From Gammaproteobacteria bacterium (lineage in GTDB: Bacteria; Pseudomonadota; Gammaproteobacteria; SZUA-229): a DNA stretch of 23,544 bases. The position numbers were made by a program, and so were the translations under genes. Positions 1-7,473 of this stretch are shown here, piece by piece; within the stretch, counting starts at the first letter, position 1, and each line of letters starts with the position of its first letter. The notes under the pieces were generated by a model, which saw only the letters and a program-made list of their open reading frames with translations, made no database searches and was not told the origin of the DNA. The DNA is taken from positions 1-23,544 of the forward strand of contig JAPHRB010000073.1 of assembly GCA_026197015.1 (NCBI GenBank), written 5' to 3'.

Positions 1-1892
1 GCTGCAGCATAACTTAGTAGTGTACTGCGTTTGTCTGACGTGTCAGTATCGGTATTCCATTGAAAAGTTGCGCGGGCTCGCCATTTGTTAAGATTACCGC
101 CTATCTCAGTGATAATGTCTGAACTGTCAGAGGTATTTATCGTGTTATCTAAAGAAACCTGCTGGTCTTCAAAATAATAAGTTTGACCAATACTCATGTT
201 AAAAAGTTCACGCCCTGTATTTTTATTAATTATACGTGAGCTTAAAGCCAGAGTTAACTGGTTCGCATCACCTATTCTATCAATGCCATTGAAGCGGTTT
301 TCTCTAAACAGGGATGCGAAGCTGAAATCCTGTTCTGTAGTATCAAATACTGGATTTGCTGACTGGTCTTCATAGGGGATATTTAAATAAAACAATCTGG
401 GTTCTAAAGTCTGTAAAAAAGAGCTATCAGATAAGTCACGCTCAAAAAATAAACCACTATCAAGGCTGAGTACACTTAAACCCCGTTCATCAAGATTGCT
501 GTCATTACCCGTGATATCAGTTGTGTCATATTGTGTAAACATATAACCAGCACTTGGTTTTACATACCATGCATTGCCTTCTATAGGTAAACTCAGTTTT
601 GGGTATATGTGAAAACGTGAGCCTTGTTCTATGGCGGTGGCTTCATGGTCAAACTCAACCCATTCACTGTCTAGTGAGCCCAGTAAATAACTACTACTGC
701 TTGTAAATAATTCACCCTGGCCTTTTAAGGTAATTTGCGGCAGGCGTTTATAAGGTCTGTTAGTCAAAGCGATGCTGTCATCGATTGTTTGATAAGACTG
801 AGTCATTAACCCGGCTTGCCACGGGCCATTAACATAATTTAATTTCGCATTTCTTTCTAAATGTGTTGTATTGGTTACGCTAATACTACTACCCAGATCT
901 TTTAAATAATCATTATCAGATGCATCGTTAAGCAGCAGGCTTAAGTTTAAACGGTTTGTTAATTTGCTTTGGTTGTCGAAATGAATCAGGTAACGTTCCT
1001 CGTCATTAAACTCTTTGTCCTTGTTTAAGTATTCAAACTCTAAATTTCCATTGCTACTGTGAGTCAGGTATCTGTATTCAGTTGCTAACATTTCTCCACG
1101 TTTACTTATAAACGATGGTGTAATAAGTGCATCCTGATTAGGTGCAATATTCCAGTACCAGGGAGCACTAAACTCGAAACCACCTGAACTGGATGTTCCC
1201 ATACCAGGCATCATAAAACCGCTACGGCGCTCGTCGCCAAGAGGGAACTGTATCCATGGTAAGTAAAATACGGGGACTTCGCCAATCCAGAAAACAGTAT
1301 GTTTAGCTGTGCCGGTAGCGGTACTTTTATCTAACTCTAACCAGCTGGAATCAAGGTGCCAGTCAAGTTTATTTTCAGGGCAGGTAGAAAACTGGGTGTC
1401 CTGTAATGTTATTTTCTGATCGGCAGCAATACTAAATAATGGCGTGTTGCCCATTAGGCCGGTGTCGGGCATGTAGTAAAAACTATCTATGAATTCACCT
1501 TCATTTGTATGCATGTTCATCCAGCCACTGCTGGCATTGAGGGCCATATTTTCAGTGTCAGCATGAATATTGCCATCAAGTTCAAGCTTCTGCGCTTTTT
1601 TATCGTGGATAACCTTATCGGCCTGTAACCTGAGACCGTCGCGCTCAATAACGACATTGCCGGAAAATATACTGATAGCATTACCTGTATTTTGCACTTG
1701 TTCTGCAGTGACATCGGTTGAGTTAAGTGATTCGCCAGTAAATTCAGGTGGGGTGTTATATTTTATAGAAGAATAGCTGTCTGCAGGGCAGGAGTTAAGT
1801 GACCCTGCATAATTACGCTGATCTGTCGCCGAAAACAGTGTTGGCGAGATTGCTAATAGAGTGCTATATAGAAATAAACGCTTGAAGGTCAT
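1..1892 (-). CDS. lptD: LPS-assembly protein LptD, 5' part (3' end outside window)
   Basis: LptD is the outer-membrane beta-barrel that, with LptE, inserts lipopolysaccharide into the outer leaflet. The frame is open from ATG at 1892 to the window edge, giving about 630 residues, so the C-terminal part of the barrel is missing. Residues 1-22 look like a signal peptide (MTFKRLFLYS then a hydrophobic run ending FSA). An OstA/LptA-like jellyroll follows at about 65-180. The barrel region shows typical family strings: YLPWIQFPLGDERRSGF, then APWYWNIAPNQDA and SKRGEML. Cys35 and Cys171 sit where E. coli LptD has its two N-terminal disulfide cysteines; the partner cysteines would lie outside the window. 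No clear Shine-Dalgarno precedes the ATG, but the signal peptide fits this start. It is divergent from the PilZ gene across 86 bp. The identification is confident. Confidence 0.93.
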   Translation of the reverse strand, partial: MTFKRLFLYSTLLAISPTLFSATDQRNYAGSLNSCPADSYSSIKYNTPPEFTGESLNSTDVTAEQVQNTGNAISIFSGNVVIERDGLRLQADKVIHDKKAQKLELDGNIHADTENMALNASSGWMNMHTNEGEFIDSFYYMPDTGLMGNTPLFSIAADQKITLQDTQFSTCPENKLDWHLDSSWLELDKSTATGTAKHTVFWIGEVPVFYLPWIQFPLGDERRSGFMMPGMGTSSSGGFEFSAPWYWNIAPNQDALITPSFISKRGEMLATEYRYLTHSSNGNLEFEYLNKDKEFNDEERYLIHFDNQSKLTNRLNLSLLLNDASDNDYLKDLGSSISVTNTTHLERNAKLNYVNGPWQAGLMTQSYQTIDDSIALTNRPYKRLPQITLKGQGELFTSSSSYLLGSLDSEWVEFDHEATAIEQGSRFHIYPKLSLPIEGNAWYVKPSAGYMFTQYDTTDITGNDSNLDERGLSVLSLDSGLFFERDLSDSSFLQTLEPRLFYLNIPYEDQSANPVFDTTEQDFSFASLFRENRFNGIDRIGDANQLTLALSSRIINKNTGRELFNMSIGQTYYFEDQQVSLDNTINTSDSSDIITEIGGNLNKWRARATFQWNTDTDTSDKRSTLLSYAA

Positions 1893-1978
1893 TGTTATTC
1901 GACAATTTAGTGAGGTCGGCAGTGTAATTTAATGACGTATTGTAGCCGATTAGACCTGAATAGTAGAAGGATTATCCC

Positions 1979-2392
1979 TTGCAGAAGAAAGTAATAAATA
2001 AGGATGGAGTACAGGTAATAGAAGTGCTCAGTCAAAAATATGAACCTTTTACAAATAAGCGCCTAGATGAGCGCTTTAGAATAAATTATAAAGTGTTCAT
2101 TCGTTTATCAGATGGCAGCATTGTACAGGCCCAGGCTGTAGATATTTCTATGGGTGGAATTTATATTGAGTATGCTGCTCCTGCTGATGTGGGTAAGGTC
2201 TTTGATCTGGCTTTTGATTTGCCCTTAGCAAATGAATTTAAAAAGGTACTTGTTAAAGCAAGAGTGGTTCGTTCAGTGGTGCTTGGCAGTCGGAGTTTGT
2301 ATGGGCTGGCTTTTGTGTATACCGAGTTTGTTAATGAGACAGATAAAACTTTAGAGAAGTATATGAAATTACGTAAGTTGCAAGCCACATAA
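1979..2392 (+). CDS. PilZ-domain protein (putative c-di-GMP binding)
   Basis: This is a 137-residue protein that is essentially one PilZ domain. It has both nucleotide-binding signatures: an RxxxR motif at residues 28-32 (RLDER) and a DxSxxG motif at residues 55-60 (DISMGG), followed by beta-strand-rich sequence and a C-terminal helix rich in Lys and Leu. PilZ domains bind cyclic di-GMP and relay it to motility, pilus or polysaccharide systems. The start is TTG at 1979, chosen because AGAAGG at 1965-1970 lies 8 nt upstream; the next in-frame alternative, a GTG at codon 16, would still keep the domain. There is no signal peptide, so it should be cytoplasmic. It could act on the type IV pilus genes further along, but that is inference. 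It is convergent with argF. Confidence 0.85.
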   Translation: MQKKVINKDGVQVIEVLSQKYEPFTNKRLDERFRINYKVFIRLSDGSIVQAQAVDISMGGIYIEYAAPADVGKVFDLAFDLPLANEFKKVLVKARVVRSVVLGSRSLYGLAFVYTEFVNETDKTLEKYMKLRKLQAT

Positions 2393-2412
2393 CTGTTACG
2401 CTATGTGGCTTG
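2381..2412. terminator. Hairpin between convergent PilZ gene and argF
   Basis: A perfect 11-bp inverted repeat (CAAGCCACATA / TATGTGGCTTG) with a 10-nt loop overlaps the PilZ stop codon and lies just beyond the argF stop. It could end transcription from both sides. Neither strand has a strong T-tract after the stem, so termination efficiency is uncertain. Confidence 0.45.
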
Positions 2413-2419
2413 AGTGTTA

Positions 2420-3322
2420 TCAGGTCAATAAAAATTCAAGCAAGGCTTTCTGGGCATGTAGGCGATTTTCAGCTTCATCCCAAACCACGCTTTGTTTGCC
2501 GTCAATAACGCTAGCGCTAACTTCTTCACCGCGGTGTGCAGGCAGGCAGTGCATAAAGAGAGCGTCTTTATTGGCAAGTGCCATGACTTCGTCATTAACC
2601 TGAAAATTGGCAAATGCATTTTCACGCTCTTTTTGCTCTTCTTCCTGCCCCATGCTTGCCCAGACATCGGTAACCACCATATCCACATTGGTGCAAGCTT
2701 CTTTAGGTTCTCTAAAAATTTTTACTCTATCCCCTGCTGCTTTAACTAACTCAGGGTCAGGGTCATAACCTTCAGGGCAGGCAATATGCAGCTTAAAATC
2801 AAGCTGTCGTGCTGCATTAATGTAGGAGTGACACATATTGTTTCCATCACCAACATAGGTAGCTGTTTTACCCTGTACAGCTCCCCGGTGTTCGGTCCAG
2901 GCCTGCATATCGGCTAGCAGTTGGCACGGGTGTACCCAGTCAGTCAGACCATTGATAACGGGTACTGATGAGTGTTTTGCAAGGGTTGTTATTTTTTCAT
3001 GCTCAAACGTTCGCACCATAATTATATCAACCATGCTGGACAGTACACGAGCCGTATCTTCTATTGGTTCGCCACGGCCTAGCTGGGTGTCTCTAGGGGA
3101 TAAAAACATAGCATGACCACCCAGTTGAACCATGCCGGCTTCAAATGATACACGGGTACGGGTAGATGATTTTTCGAAAATCATCGCCAGTACCTTGTTT
3201 TTTAGTGGCTCATATATCTCACCCGCATGCTGCATTTTCTTAAGCTCGCTTGCACGCTTAAGTAATTGCTTGAGTTCGGTAGAGCTAAGGTCGAGTAGGC
3301 TTAAAAAATGACGCGTCGCCAT
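2420..3322 (-). CDS. argF: Ornithine carbamoyltransferase
   Basis: This enzyme makes citrulline from ornithine and carbamoyl phosphate in arginine synthesis, in the cytoplasm. It is full length at 300 residues. Diagnostic motifs are present: the carbamoyl-phosphate loop STRTR at residues 53-57, HPCQ at 131-134, an SMG near 223-225 in the ornithine-binding loop, and HCLPAHRGEE at 258-267, whose Cys is the catalytic-site cysteine of the family. The ATG start has GGAG 7 nt upstream. The gene begins 18 bp after argD, and the tight spacing indicates one transcript. Anabolic OTCase is preferred over the catabolic (arcB) form because the partner is argD and no arcA or arcC is nearby; sequence alone does not fully separate the two. 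Confidence 0.94.
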   Translation of the reverse strand: MATRHFLSLLDLSSTELKQLLKRASELKKMQHAGEIYEPLKNKVLAMIFEKSSTRTRVSFEAGMVQLGGHAMFLSPRDTQLGRGEPIEDTARVLSSMVDIIMVRTFEHEKITTLAKHSSVPVINGLTDWVHPCQLLADMQAWTEHRGAVQGKTATYVGDGNNMCHSYINAARQLDFKLHIACPEGYDPDPELVKAAGDRVKIFREPKEACTNVDMVVTDVWASMGQEEEQKERENAFANFQVNDEVMALANKDALFMHCLPAHRGEEVSASVIDGKQSVVWDEAENRLHAQKALLEFLLT

Positions 3323-3340
3323 TGGGCGTCTCCGCTTAAT

Positions 3341-4519
3341 TTAGTTGTAAAAATCTATAATGAGCTTGCTGACAATATCTACAATGGTATCAGCTTGCTG
3401 GTCAGATAGAATGAGAGGTGGTAATAAACGCACAACATTACCCGCGGTTACATTAATAAGACAATTTTGCTGTAGAGCCAGGCCGACCAGTTCTGTGCAG
3501 TCCCTATCAAGCTCAATCCCCAGCATTAAACCTTTGCCACGGATGGACTTAACAGCAGGGTGTTCTGAAAGTTGTGTAGCAAAACCTTCAAGTATTTTCT
3601 TGCCAAGTTGATCTGCTCGTTGGCATAGATTGTCTTCAATGATGGTATCAATAACGGCTATAGCTGCAGCACACATTAGCGGGTTGCCACCAAATGTAGA
3701 GCCATGGTTGCCTGGTTGAAACAGCTCGGCAGCTTTACCATGAGCCAGGCACGCACCAATGGGTACACCGTTACCCAGGCCCTTGGCGAGTGTCATAACA
3801 TCAGGAATGATATTGTTATGCTGAAAAGCAAACCAGGTACCTGTACGGCCCATACCTGTCTGGATCTCATCAAGCATTAATAACCAGTCATTTTCGTCAC
3901 AAATAGCGCGTAACTCAGTTAGATAATTATCATCAGGTAAACGAATGCCACCTTCACCCTGAATCGGCTCAACCAGGATAGCTACCGTATTATTACTGTT
4001 ATTAGCAATAGATTTTATGGCTCCAATATCATTATAAGGGGCACGAGTGAAACCTTGCACCAGTGGCTCAAAGCCGGCCTGCACTTTCCGATTACCTGTA
4101 GCAGATAAAGTCGCTAGAGTGCGTCCATGAAAGCTACTTTCAGTAACGATAATTGAGGGGTTATCTATATTTTTATTGTGACCATGAAGCCTGGCCAGTT
4201 TAATAGCTGCTTCATTAGCTTCAGCGCCGGAATTTGAAAAAAACACCCGATCCATTTTAGATATGTTACATAATCTGTCTGCTAGCTGTTGCTGGTTTTG
4301 AATGCAGTAAAGATTAGATGTGTGCAGAAGTTTCTCAGCCTGATCCTGTATAGCTTTGGTTACCGTCGGATGGGCATGACCCAGGCCGCAAACGGCTATA
4401 CCTGAGAGAGCATCCAGATATTTTGAGCCTTTGTTATCGTACAGATAGGCGCCTTCACCTTTGTCAAAACAGACATCAAGTGGTGCATAGGTTTTCATTA
4501 GATGGTCAGATCCGCTCAT
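3341..4519 (-). CDS. argD: Acetylornithine aminotransferase (PLP enzyme)
   Basis: This class-III aminotransferase converts N-acetylglutamate semialdehyde to N-acetylornithine and often also serves as succinyl-diaminopimelate aminotransferase. From the chosen ATG it has 392 residues. Visible motifs are ALSGIAVCGLGHAHP near the N-terminus, SNSGAEANEAAIKLAR for phosphate binding of PLP, LMLDEIQTGMGRTG with the PLP-ring Asp, and TLAKGLGNGVPIGA carrying the Schiff-base Lys (about residue 246). The ATG at 4519 is preferred because homologues start shortly before the LMxTYA string and GTGGGA lies just upstream. A GTG at 4531 with AAGG 8 nt upstream is the alternative, adding four residues; an ATG at 4498 is less likely. 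It is first in the argD-argF operon, with a large palindrome over its promoter region. Confidence 0.93.
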   Translation of the reverse strand: MSGSDHLMKTYAPLDVCFDKGEGAYLYDNKGSKYLDALSGIAVCGLGHAHPTVTKAIQDQAEKLLHTSNLYCIQNQQQLADRLCNISKMDRVFFSNSGAEANEAAIKLARLHGHNKNIDNPSIIVTESSFHGRTLATLSATGNRKVQAGFEPLVQGFTRAPYNDIGAIKSIANNSNNTVAILVEPIQGEGGIRLPDDNYLTELRAICDENDWLLMLDEIQTGMGRTGTWFAFQHNNIIPDVMTLAKGLGNGVPIGACLAHGKAAELFQPGNHGSTFGGNPLMCAAAIAVIDTIIEDNLCQRADQLGKKILEGFATQLSEHPAVKSIRGKGLMLGIELDRDCTELVGLALQQNCLINVTAGNVVRLLPPLILSDQQADTIVDIVSKLIIDFYN

Positions 4520-4537
4520 GTTTGTTCCCACTGCTAA

Positions 4538-4573
4538 AGCCTTAAATTATATTCAATGAATATTTTTAAGGCT
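4538..4573 (-). promoter_or_regulatory. Long palindrome upstream of argD, candidate ArgR operator
   Basis: Two arms, AGCCTTAAATTATATTCA (4538-4555) and TGAATATTTTTAAGGCT (4557-4573), form a nearly perfect inverted repeat around one central base, differing by one indel and about one mismatch. The core ATTCA/TGAAT half-sites match those of ARG boxes, although the flanking halves match poorly. On the minus strand the palindrome contains TATAAT (4546-4551), a possible -10 element about 27 bp before the argD ATG. A repressor bound here would block that promoter. A stem in the leader RNA is an alternative reading. Confidence 0.4.
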
Positions 4574-4583
4574 CCTAAAATGC

Positions 4584-4605
4584 AAAAACGGCAGAAAGGC
4601 TGCCG
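4584..4605 (-). terminator. Intrinsic terminator-like hairpin upstream of argD
   Basis: On the minus strand a GC-rich 6-bp stem (CGGCAG / CTGCCG) with a 5-nt loop is followed directly by TTTTT. It could end readthrough from the Urate_ox_N gene (stop at 4948) or act as an early terminator in the argD leader, because a strong-looking promoter lies immediately upstream. Confidence 0.5.
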
Positions 4606-4616
4606 CGAAACGGTTA

Positions 4617-4644
4617 AGTATACTAGCCTTTTCAGCTTTTTCAA
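4617..4644 (-). promoter_or_regulatory. Candidate sigma-70 promoter for argDF
   Basis: The minus strand has TTGAAA (4639-4644), a 16-bp spacer and TATACT (4617-4622). The expected start near 4610 lies only about 5 nt before the terminator-like hairpin at 4584-4605. Found by eye from consensus only. Confidence 0.4.
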
Positions 4645-4680
4645 ATACTATAATTGAAGCGAAAATGAAGTGTATATGTT

Positions 4681-4890
4681 GGTTATGGCGCATCTGCCTC
4701 GGGGAAATGTAGATAGAATAAATTATGACTGTTATTCATTAAGAAGATGAGCCGAGTAGATCGCGCTTTTTGCGTTCCGTCTCCTTATCGATACCATCAA
4801 GAGTTAATACTGTATGGCTGACTTCGTGAAACTACTGGTGGTATGAATAAAAGGGGACAGAGCGGAAAAACACCGGTCTGTCCCCGAGGG
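4681..4890. repeat. REPIN-like dispersed repeat, copy A (two inverted REP-like units)
   Basis: This non-coding block between the Urate_ox_N gene and argD shares most of its length with 7286-7451. The right unit (4830-4885) ends in a hairpin GGGGACAG...CTGTCCCC (4853-4885). The left unit is its inverted counterpart: GGGGAAATG at 4701-4709, then 4761-4805, which reversed reads like the right unit (AACTCTTGATGG against AACTACTGGTGG, and so on). The left unit is interrupted at about 4709-4761 by extra sequence absent from copy B. No ORF or T-tract explains it. The architecture matches known REP doublets, but this family assignment is mine. Confidence 0.72.
4709..4761. repeat. 47-bp insertion bounded by GTAGAT direct repeat inside copy A
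   Basis: GTAGAT occurs at 4709-4714 and again at 4756-4761. The 47 bp from one repeat to the next are missing from the aligned position in copy B, where the left unit continues straight into CGCGCTTTTTGCG. The insert holds a small inverted repeat, GAATAA/TTATTC. It may be a target-site duplication or a slippage product; it is too short to code for anything. Confidence 0.4.
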
Positions 4891-4947
4891 AAAAGTGCCT
4901 GAGCAGATAAACTAATAAGTTATGCAGGTAAATCGTGCATATAGATT

Positions 4948-5550
4948 TTATAGTCCGTGAGCAGAACCTACCATGCATAATAACATTGGTAGAGATAATA
5001 CAGTGTTAGTACGAGATGCTAGCAGGGCGATTTTCTTAGCACCTGCAATTACGTCTGCACTATGCTCCAGGCCATCCAGGCCAAGGATTTTCTTCTGGTT
5101 TGGCCAGATAAGTACCCATACATTGAATAACATAATAGTGCCTAACCATGCGCCAAGACCAATAACTTGCAAACCTTCCTGGAATGTGAAGGCACCTACA
5201 ACACCGCCCAATGCAGAAAATTTAGGCTGTGCTAATAATGCCATACCAGCCAACCACGTTACGGCTGCTGCCATGCGAAACCAGAGCAATGCAGTTGGGG
5301 CAATATATTTGTTGATAGCCGCTGGTCCTGGGCCGCCGTTGTCTTTTTCGGCAAGGGCTTTACCTACGCCGGGTACTTGAACAAAGTTAAAGTAGTAAAG
5401 TAAACCGATCCAGGTAATACCCGCCGCAATATGTAACCAGACTGTTGCTATACCTTTGAACGATTCTAGAGTGCCCATAGTAAACGCTACGATAAGAGCA
5501 AGAATAAAACCAACGGCTATTGTGCCTTTGATTGACATTAGAGGATTCAT
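4948..5550 (-). CDS. Integral membrane protein, Urate_ox_N / PuuD-like family
   Basis: A 200-residue membrane protein with about five hydrophobic segments (roughly residues 10-28, 36-57, 85-107, 127-149, 180-197). The string WLHIAAGITWIGLLYYFNFVQ at 38-58, later LLWFRMAAAVTWLAGMALL, and FNVWVLIWPNQKK at 142-154 fit the N-terminal domain of membrane urate hydroxylase PuuD. Full PuuD also has a C-terminal cytochrome c domain; here there is no CxxCH, and the protein is about half the PuuD length. His40 in the second segment could bind haem, by analogy. It may need a separate cytochrome partner or do something other than urate oxidation, so I give no symbol. The ATG has AGGAAA upstream. It is divergent from the HyuB gene across 122 bp. 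Confidence 0.78.
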   Translation of the reverse strand: MNPLMSIKGTIAVGFILALIVAFTMGTLESFKGIATVWLHIAAGITWIGLLYYFNFVQVPGVGKALAEKDNGGPGPAAINKYIAPTALLWFRMAAAVTWLAGMALLAQPKFSALGGVVGAFTFQEGLQVIGLGAWLGTIMLFNVWVLIWPNQKKILGLDGLEHSADVIAGAKKIALLASRTNTVLSLPMLLCMVGSAHGL

Positions 5551-5604
5551 ATTAATTTCCTGTTTATTTTCAGTTAAGATACTTGAGTGTTTTAGTTGGG
5601 CATT

Positions 5605-5633
5605 AAGATAAGTTAGAAGCGCTTGTATTTCAA
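5605..5633 (-). promoter_or_regulatory. Candidate sigma-70 promoter for the Urate_ox_N gene
   Basis: The minus strand has TTGAAA (5628-5633), a 17-bp spacer and TATCTT (5605-5610), placing the start near 5598 and giving a leader of about 48 nt before the ATG. Found by consensus only. I see no equally good promoter for the divergent HyuB gene in the same gap. Confidence 0.45.
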
Positions 5634-5672
5634 GGTATTATTTGACTTATATCATTGTTTTTAAGGATTTCA

Positions 5673-7223
5673 ATGGATGCTATTGCATTAAGTATATTTT
5701 CAAGCCGAATTGAAGCGGTGTGTGATGAAATGGGTGCTGTTTTACAGCGTGTTGCGTTTTCGCCCAATATTAAAGATCGTCTGGATTATTCCTGTGCTGT
5801 CTTTGATGTTGAAGGTGAACTGTGCGCTCAGGCAGCACATATACCAGTGCATCTGGGCAGTATGGCTTATGCGGCTCGGGATATTGTCAGTAAATTTAAC
5901 TGGCAGCCGGGAGATATGGTGGTTTTGAATGACCCTTATCTGGGGGGAACCCACTTGCCTGATATTACCCTGATTGCCCCTGTGTTTATTCAACAGCAGT
6001 TATCAGGGTTCGTGGCAAATCGTGCACATCATGCGGATATAGGTGCATCCAGCCCTGGTTCTATGCCGGTATCATCGAAATTAAGTGAGGAGGGGCTGGT
6101 TATTCCACCTACACATTTGTTGAGGAATAATCGGGAAGAAAAAAAGGTAATGCATGATTTATTGTCTGTTTTACAAAACCCTAAACAGTCATACGGTGAT
6201 TTTTTTGCACAAATTAGTGCAAATAGACGGGGTATGCAACGTTTAGAAGAGTTAATTACGGGGATGGGTGTAAAGCAATATCAGTTGGCGTTAGTTGCTC
6301 TAAATGACTATGCCGCAAGAATTGCTGAGGATGCAACGAAAACAATCACCCCGGGGGTTTATGATTTTACAGATGTTATGGATGATGACGGGCAGGGCAA
6401 TACGGATATTAAAATTAAGGCAAGCATTACGGTTTCAGATACATCAATAGATGTAGATTTTGATGGCACTGCAAATCAGGTAACAGGTAATATAAACTGT
6501 CCTTTATCTGTAGCTGCCGCCGCAGTTTATTATGTTTTTCGTTGTTTAATGCCAGTGAATACCCCCGCCTGCGCAGGCAGTTTTCGTCATATTACTTTAT
6601 CGGCAGCAGAAGGTTGTTTGCTTAATGCGCAAAGGCCAGCTGCAGTAGCCGCTGGAAATGTAGAAACCAGTACGCGTATTGTTGATGTCATAATTGGTGC
6701 GCTTGTAAAAGCGTTACCGGAAAAGTTGCCGGCTGCAAGTCATGGCAGTATGAATAACCTGGCGATGGGTGCAGCAGAAAATTTTCATAATAATATTAGA
6801 ACAGATGCCTGGGATTATTATGAAACGATCGGTGGCGGCATGGGGGCAAGTTATTTATATGATGGTTTGAGCGGCGTACAAACGCATATGACTAATACGT
6901 TAAATACACCGGTTGAAGTGCTGGAAATGAACTACCCACTCAGGGTAAATGAATATTCACTGCGTAAAAATTCCGCTGGTAAAGGGCAGCACTCCGGTGG
7001 TGAAGGTCTGCTTCGCTCTTATACGTTTTTACAGGATACGCATATCACCCTTTTAACTGAAAGAAGAAGGCATAAGCCGTGGGGAATCAATGCAGGTGAT
7101 GGCGCGCCTGGTGAAAATTTAATAAATGATAAACCCCTGGGGGCAAAATTTTCACAGATAGTAAAAGCGGGCGATAAATTAACGATTAAAACACCGGGGG
7201 GTGGAGGGTATTCAAAGGGTTAG
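5673..7223 (+). CDS. Hydantoinase B/oxoprolinase (HyuB) family subunit, stand-alone
   Basis: A 516-residue, full-length member of the HyuB family, whose members pair with HyuA for ATP-dependent opening of cyclic amides (hydantoins, 5-oxoproline, caprolactam) or in acetone/acetophenone carboxylases. Family strings include NDPYLGGTHLPDI (86-98), ANRAHHADIGASSPGSMPV (115-133) with SEEGLVIPP after it, TRIVDVIIGA, GGGMGAS, THMTNTLNTPVEVLE and RRRHKPWGINAG. Asp38, His94, Asp97 and His119/120 are spaced like the metal ligands I recall for the caprolactamase-type subunit. The start is the ATG at 5673 because TAAGGA lies 5 nt upstream; a TTG at 5655 would bypass that site. There is no hyuA or fused HyuA domain on either side, which is odd for this family. 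The substrate is unknown. Confidence 0.88.
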   Translation: MDAIALSIFSSRIEAVCDEMGAVLQRVAFSPNIKDRLDYSCAVFDVEGELCAQAAHIPVHLGSMAYAARDIVSKFNWQPGDMVVLNDPYLGGTHLPDITLIAPVFIQQQLSGFVANRAHHADIGASSPGSMPVSSKLSEEGLVIPPTHLLRNNREEKKVMHDLLSVLQNPKQSYGDFFAQISANRRGMQRLEELITGMGVKQYQLALVALNDYAARIAEDATKTITPGVYDFTDVMDDDGQGNTDIKIKASITVSDTSIDVDFDGTANQVTGNINCPLSVAAAAVYYVFRCLMPVNTPACAGSFRHITLSAAEGCLLNAQRPAAVAAGNVETSTRIVDVIIGALVKALPEKLPAASHGSMNNLAMGAAENFHNNIRTDAWDYYETIGGGMGASYLYDGLSGVQTHMTNTLNTPVEVLEMNYPLRVNEYSLRKNSAGKGQHSGGEGLLRSYTFLQDTHITLLTERRRHKPWGINAGDGAPGENLINDKPLGAKFSQIVKAGDKLTIKTPGGGGYSKG

Positions 7224-7285
7224 ATTTTATTTTAACTGTTCGTGGGTGTGTGTTTTTTAGTTTAATTTAGTCTGAAAGTGAATGT

Positions 7286-7451
7286 GGTTGGGGCACATCT
7301 CCATCGGGGAAAGAACGCGCTTTTTGCGCTCTGTTCCCTGTGGTGATGCCATCAAGAGTTTTACGGAGTCGGTAAATTGCACTGTCAACTCCTGGTGGTA
7401 TGGGTTAAGGGGACAGGGCTCAAAAAACGAGACCTTTCCCCGAGCAAGAGG
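7286..7451. repeat. REPIN-like dispersed repeat, copy B (two inverted REP-like units)
   Basis: This lies between the convergent HyuB and DamX-like genes. Left unit 7306-7360 and right unit 7387-7441 are each 55 nt and are inverted relative to each other. By hand, the reverse complement of the left matches the right at about 39 of 55 positions without gaps, around a 26-nt spacer. Each unit holds its own inner hairpin (GGGGAAA...GTTCCC on the left, GGGGACAGGGCTC...CCTTTCCCC on the right). Outside the 47-bp insert it aligns with copy A along its whole length, including the left flank GGTT...CATCT...TCGGGG. Confidence 0.75.
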
Positions 7452-7473
7452 TTTCTTAACAGGGTAAGAAAAA

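Noticed and set aside
4853..4885. GGGGACAG hairpin as an ordinary terminator of a neighbouring gene
   Set aside because: It has no T-tract, is 60 bp or more from the nearest stop, and recurs as part of a dispersed repeat.
4948..5550. Naming this gene as a functional urate hydroxylase (puuD)
   Set aside because: Only the membrane domain is present and no CxxCH haem motif is seen; family membership does not prove the activity.
5655..5672. TTG start for the HyuB gene, six codons upstream
   Set aside because: It would place the good TAAGGA ribosome site inside the coding sequence; the ATG at 5673 fits that site.
7282..7467. 61-codon plus-strand ORF
   Set aside because: It lies wholly over the palindromic repeat copy B; its codons are explained by the repeat, and there is no ribosome site.
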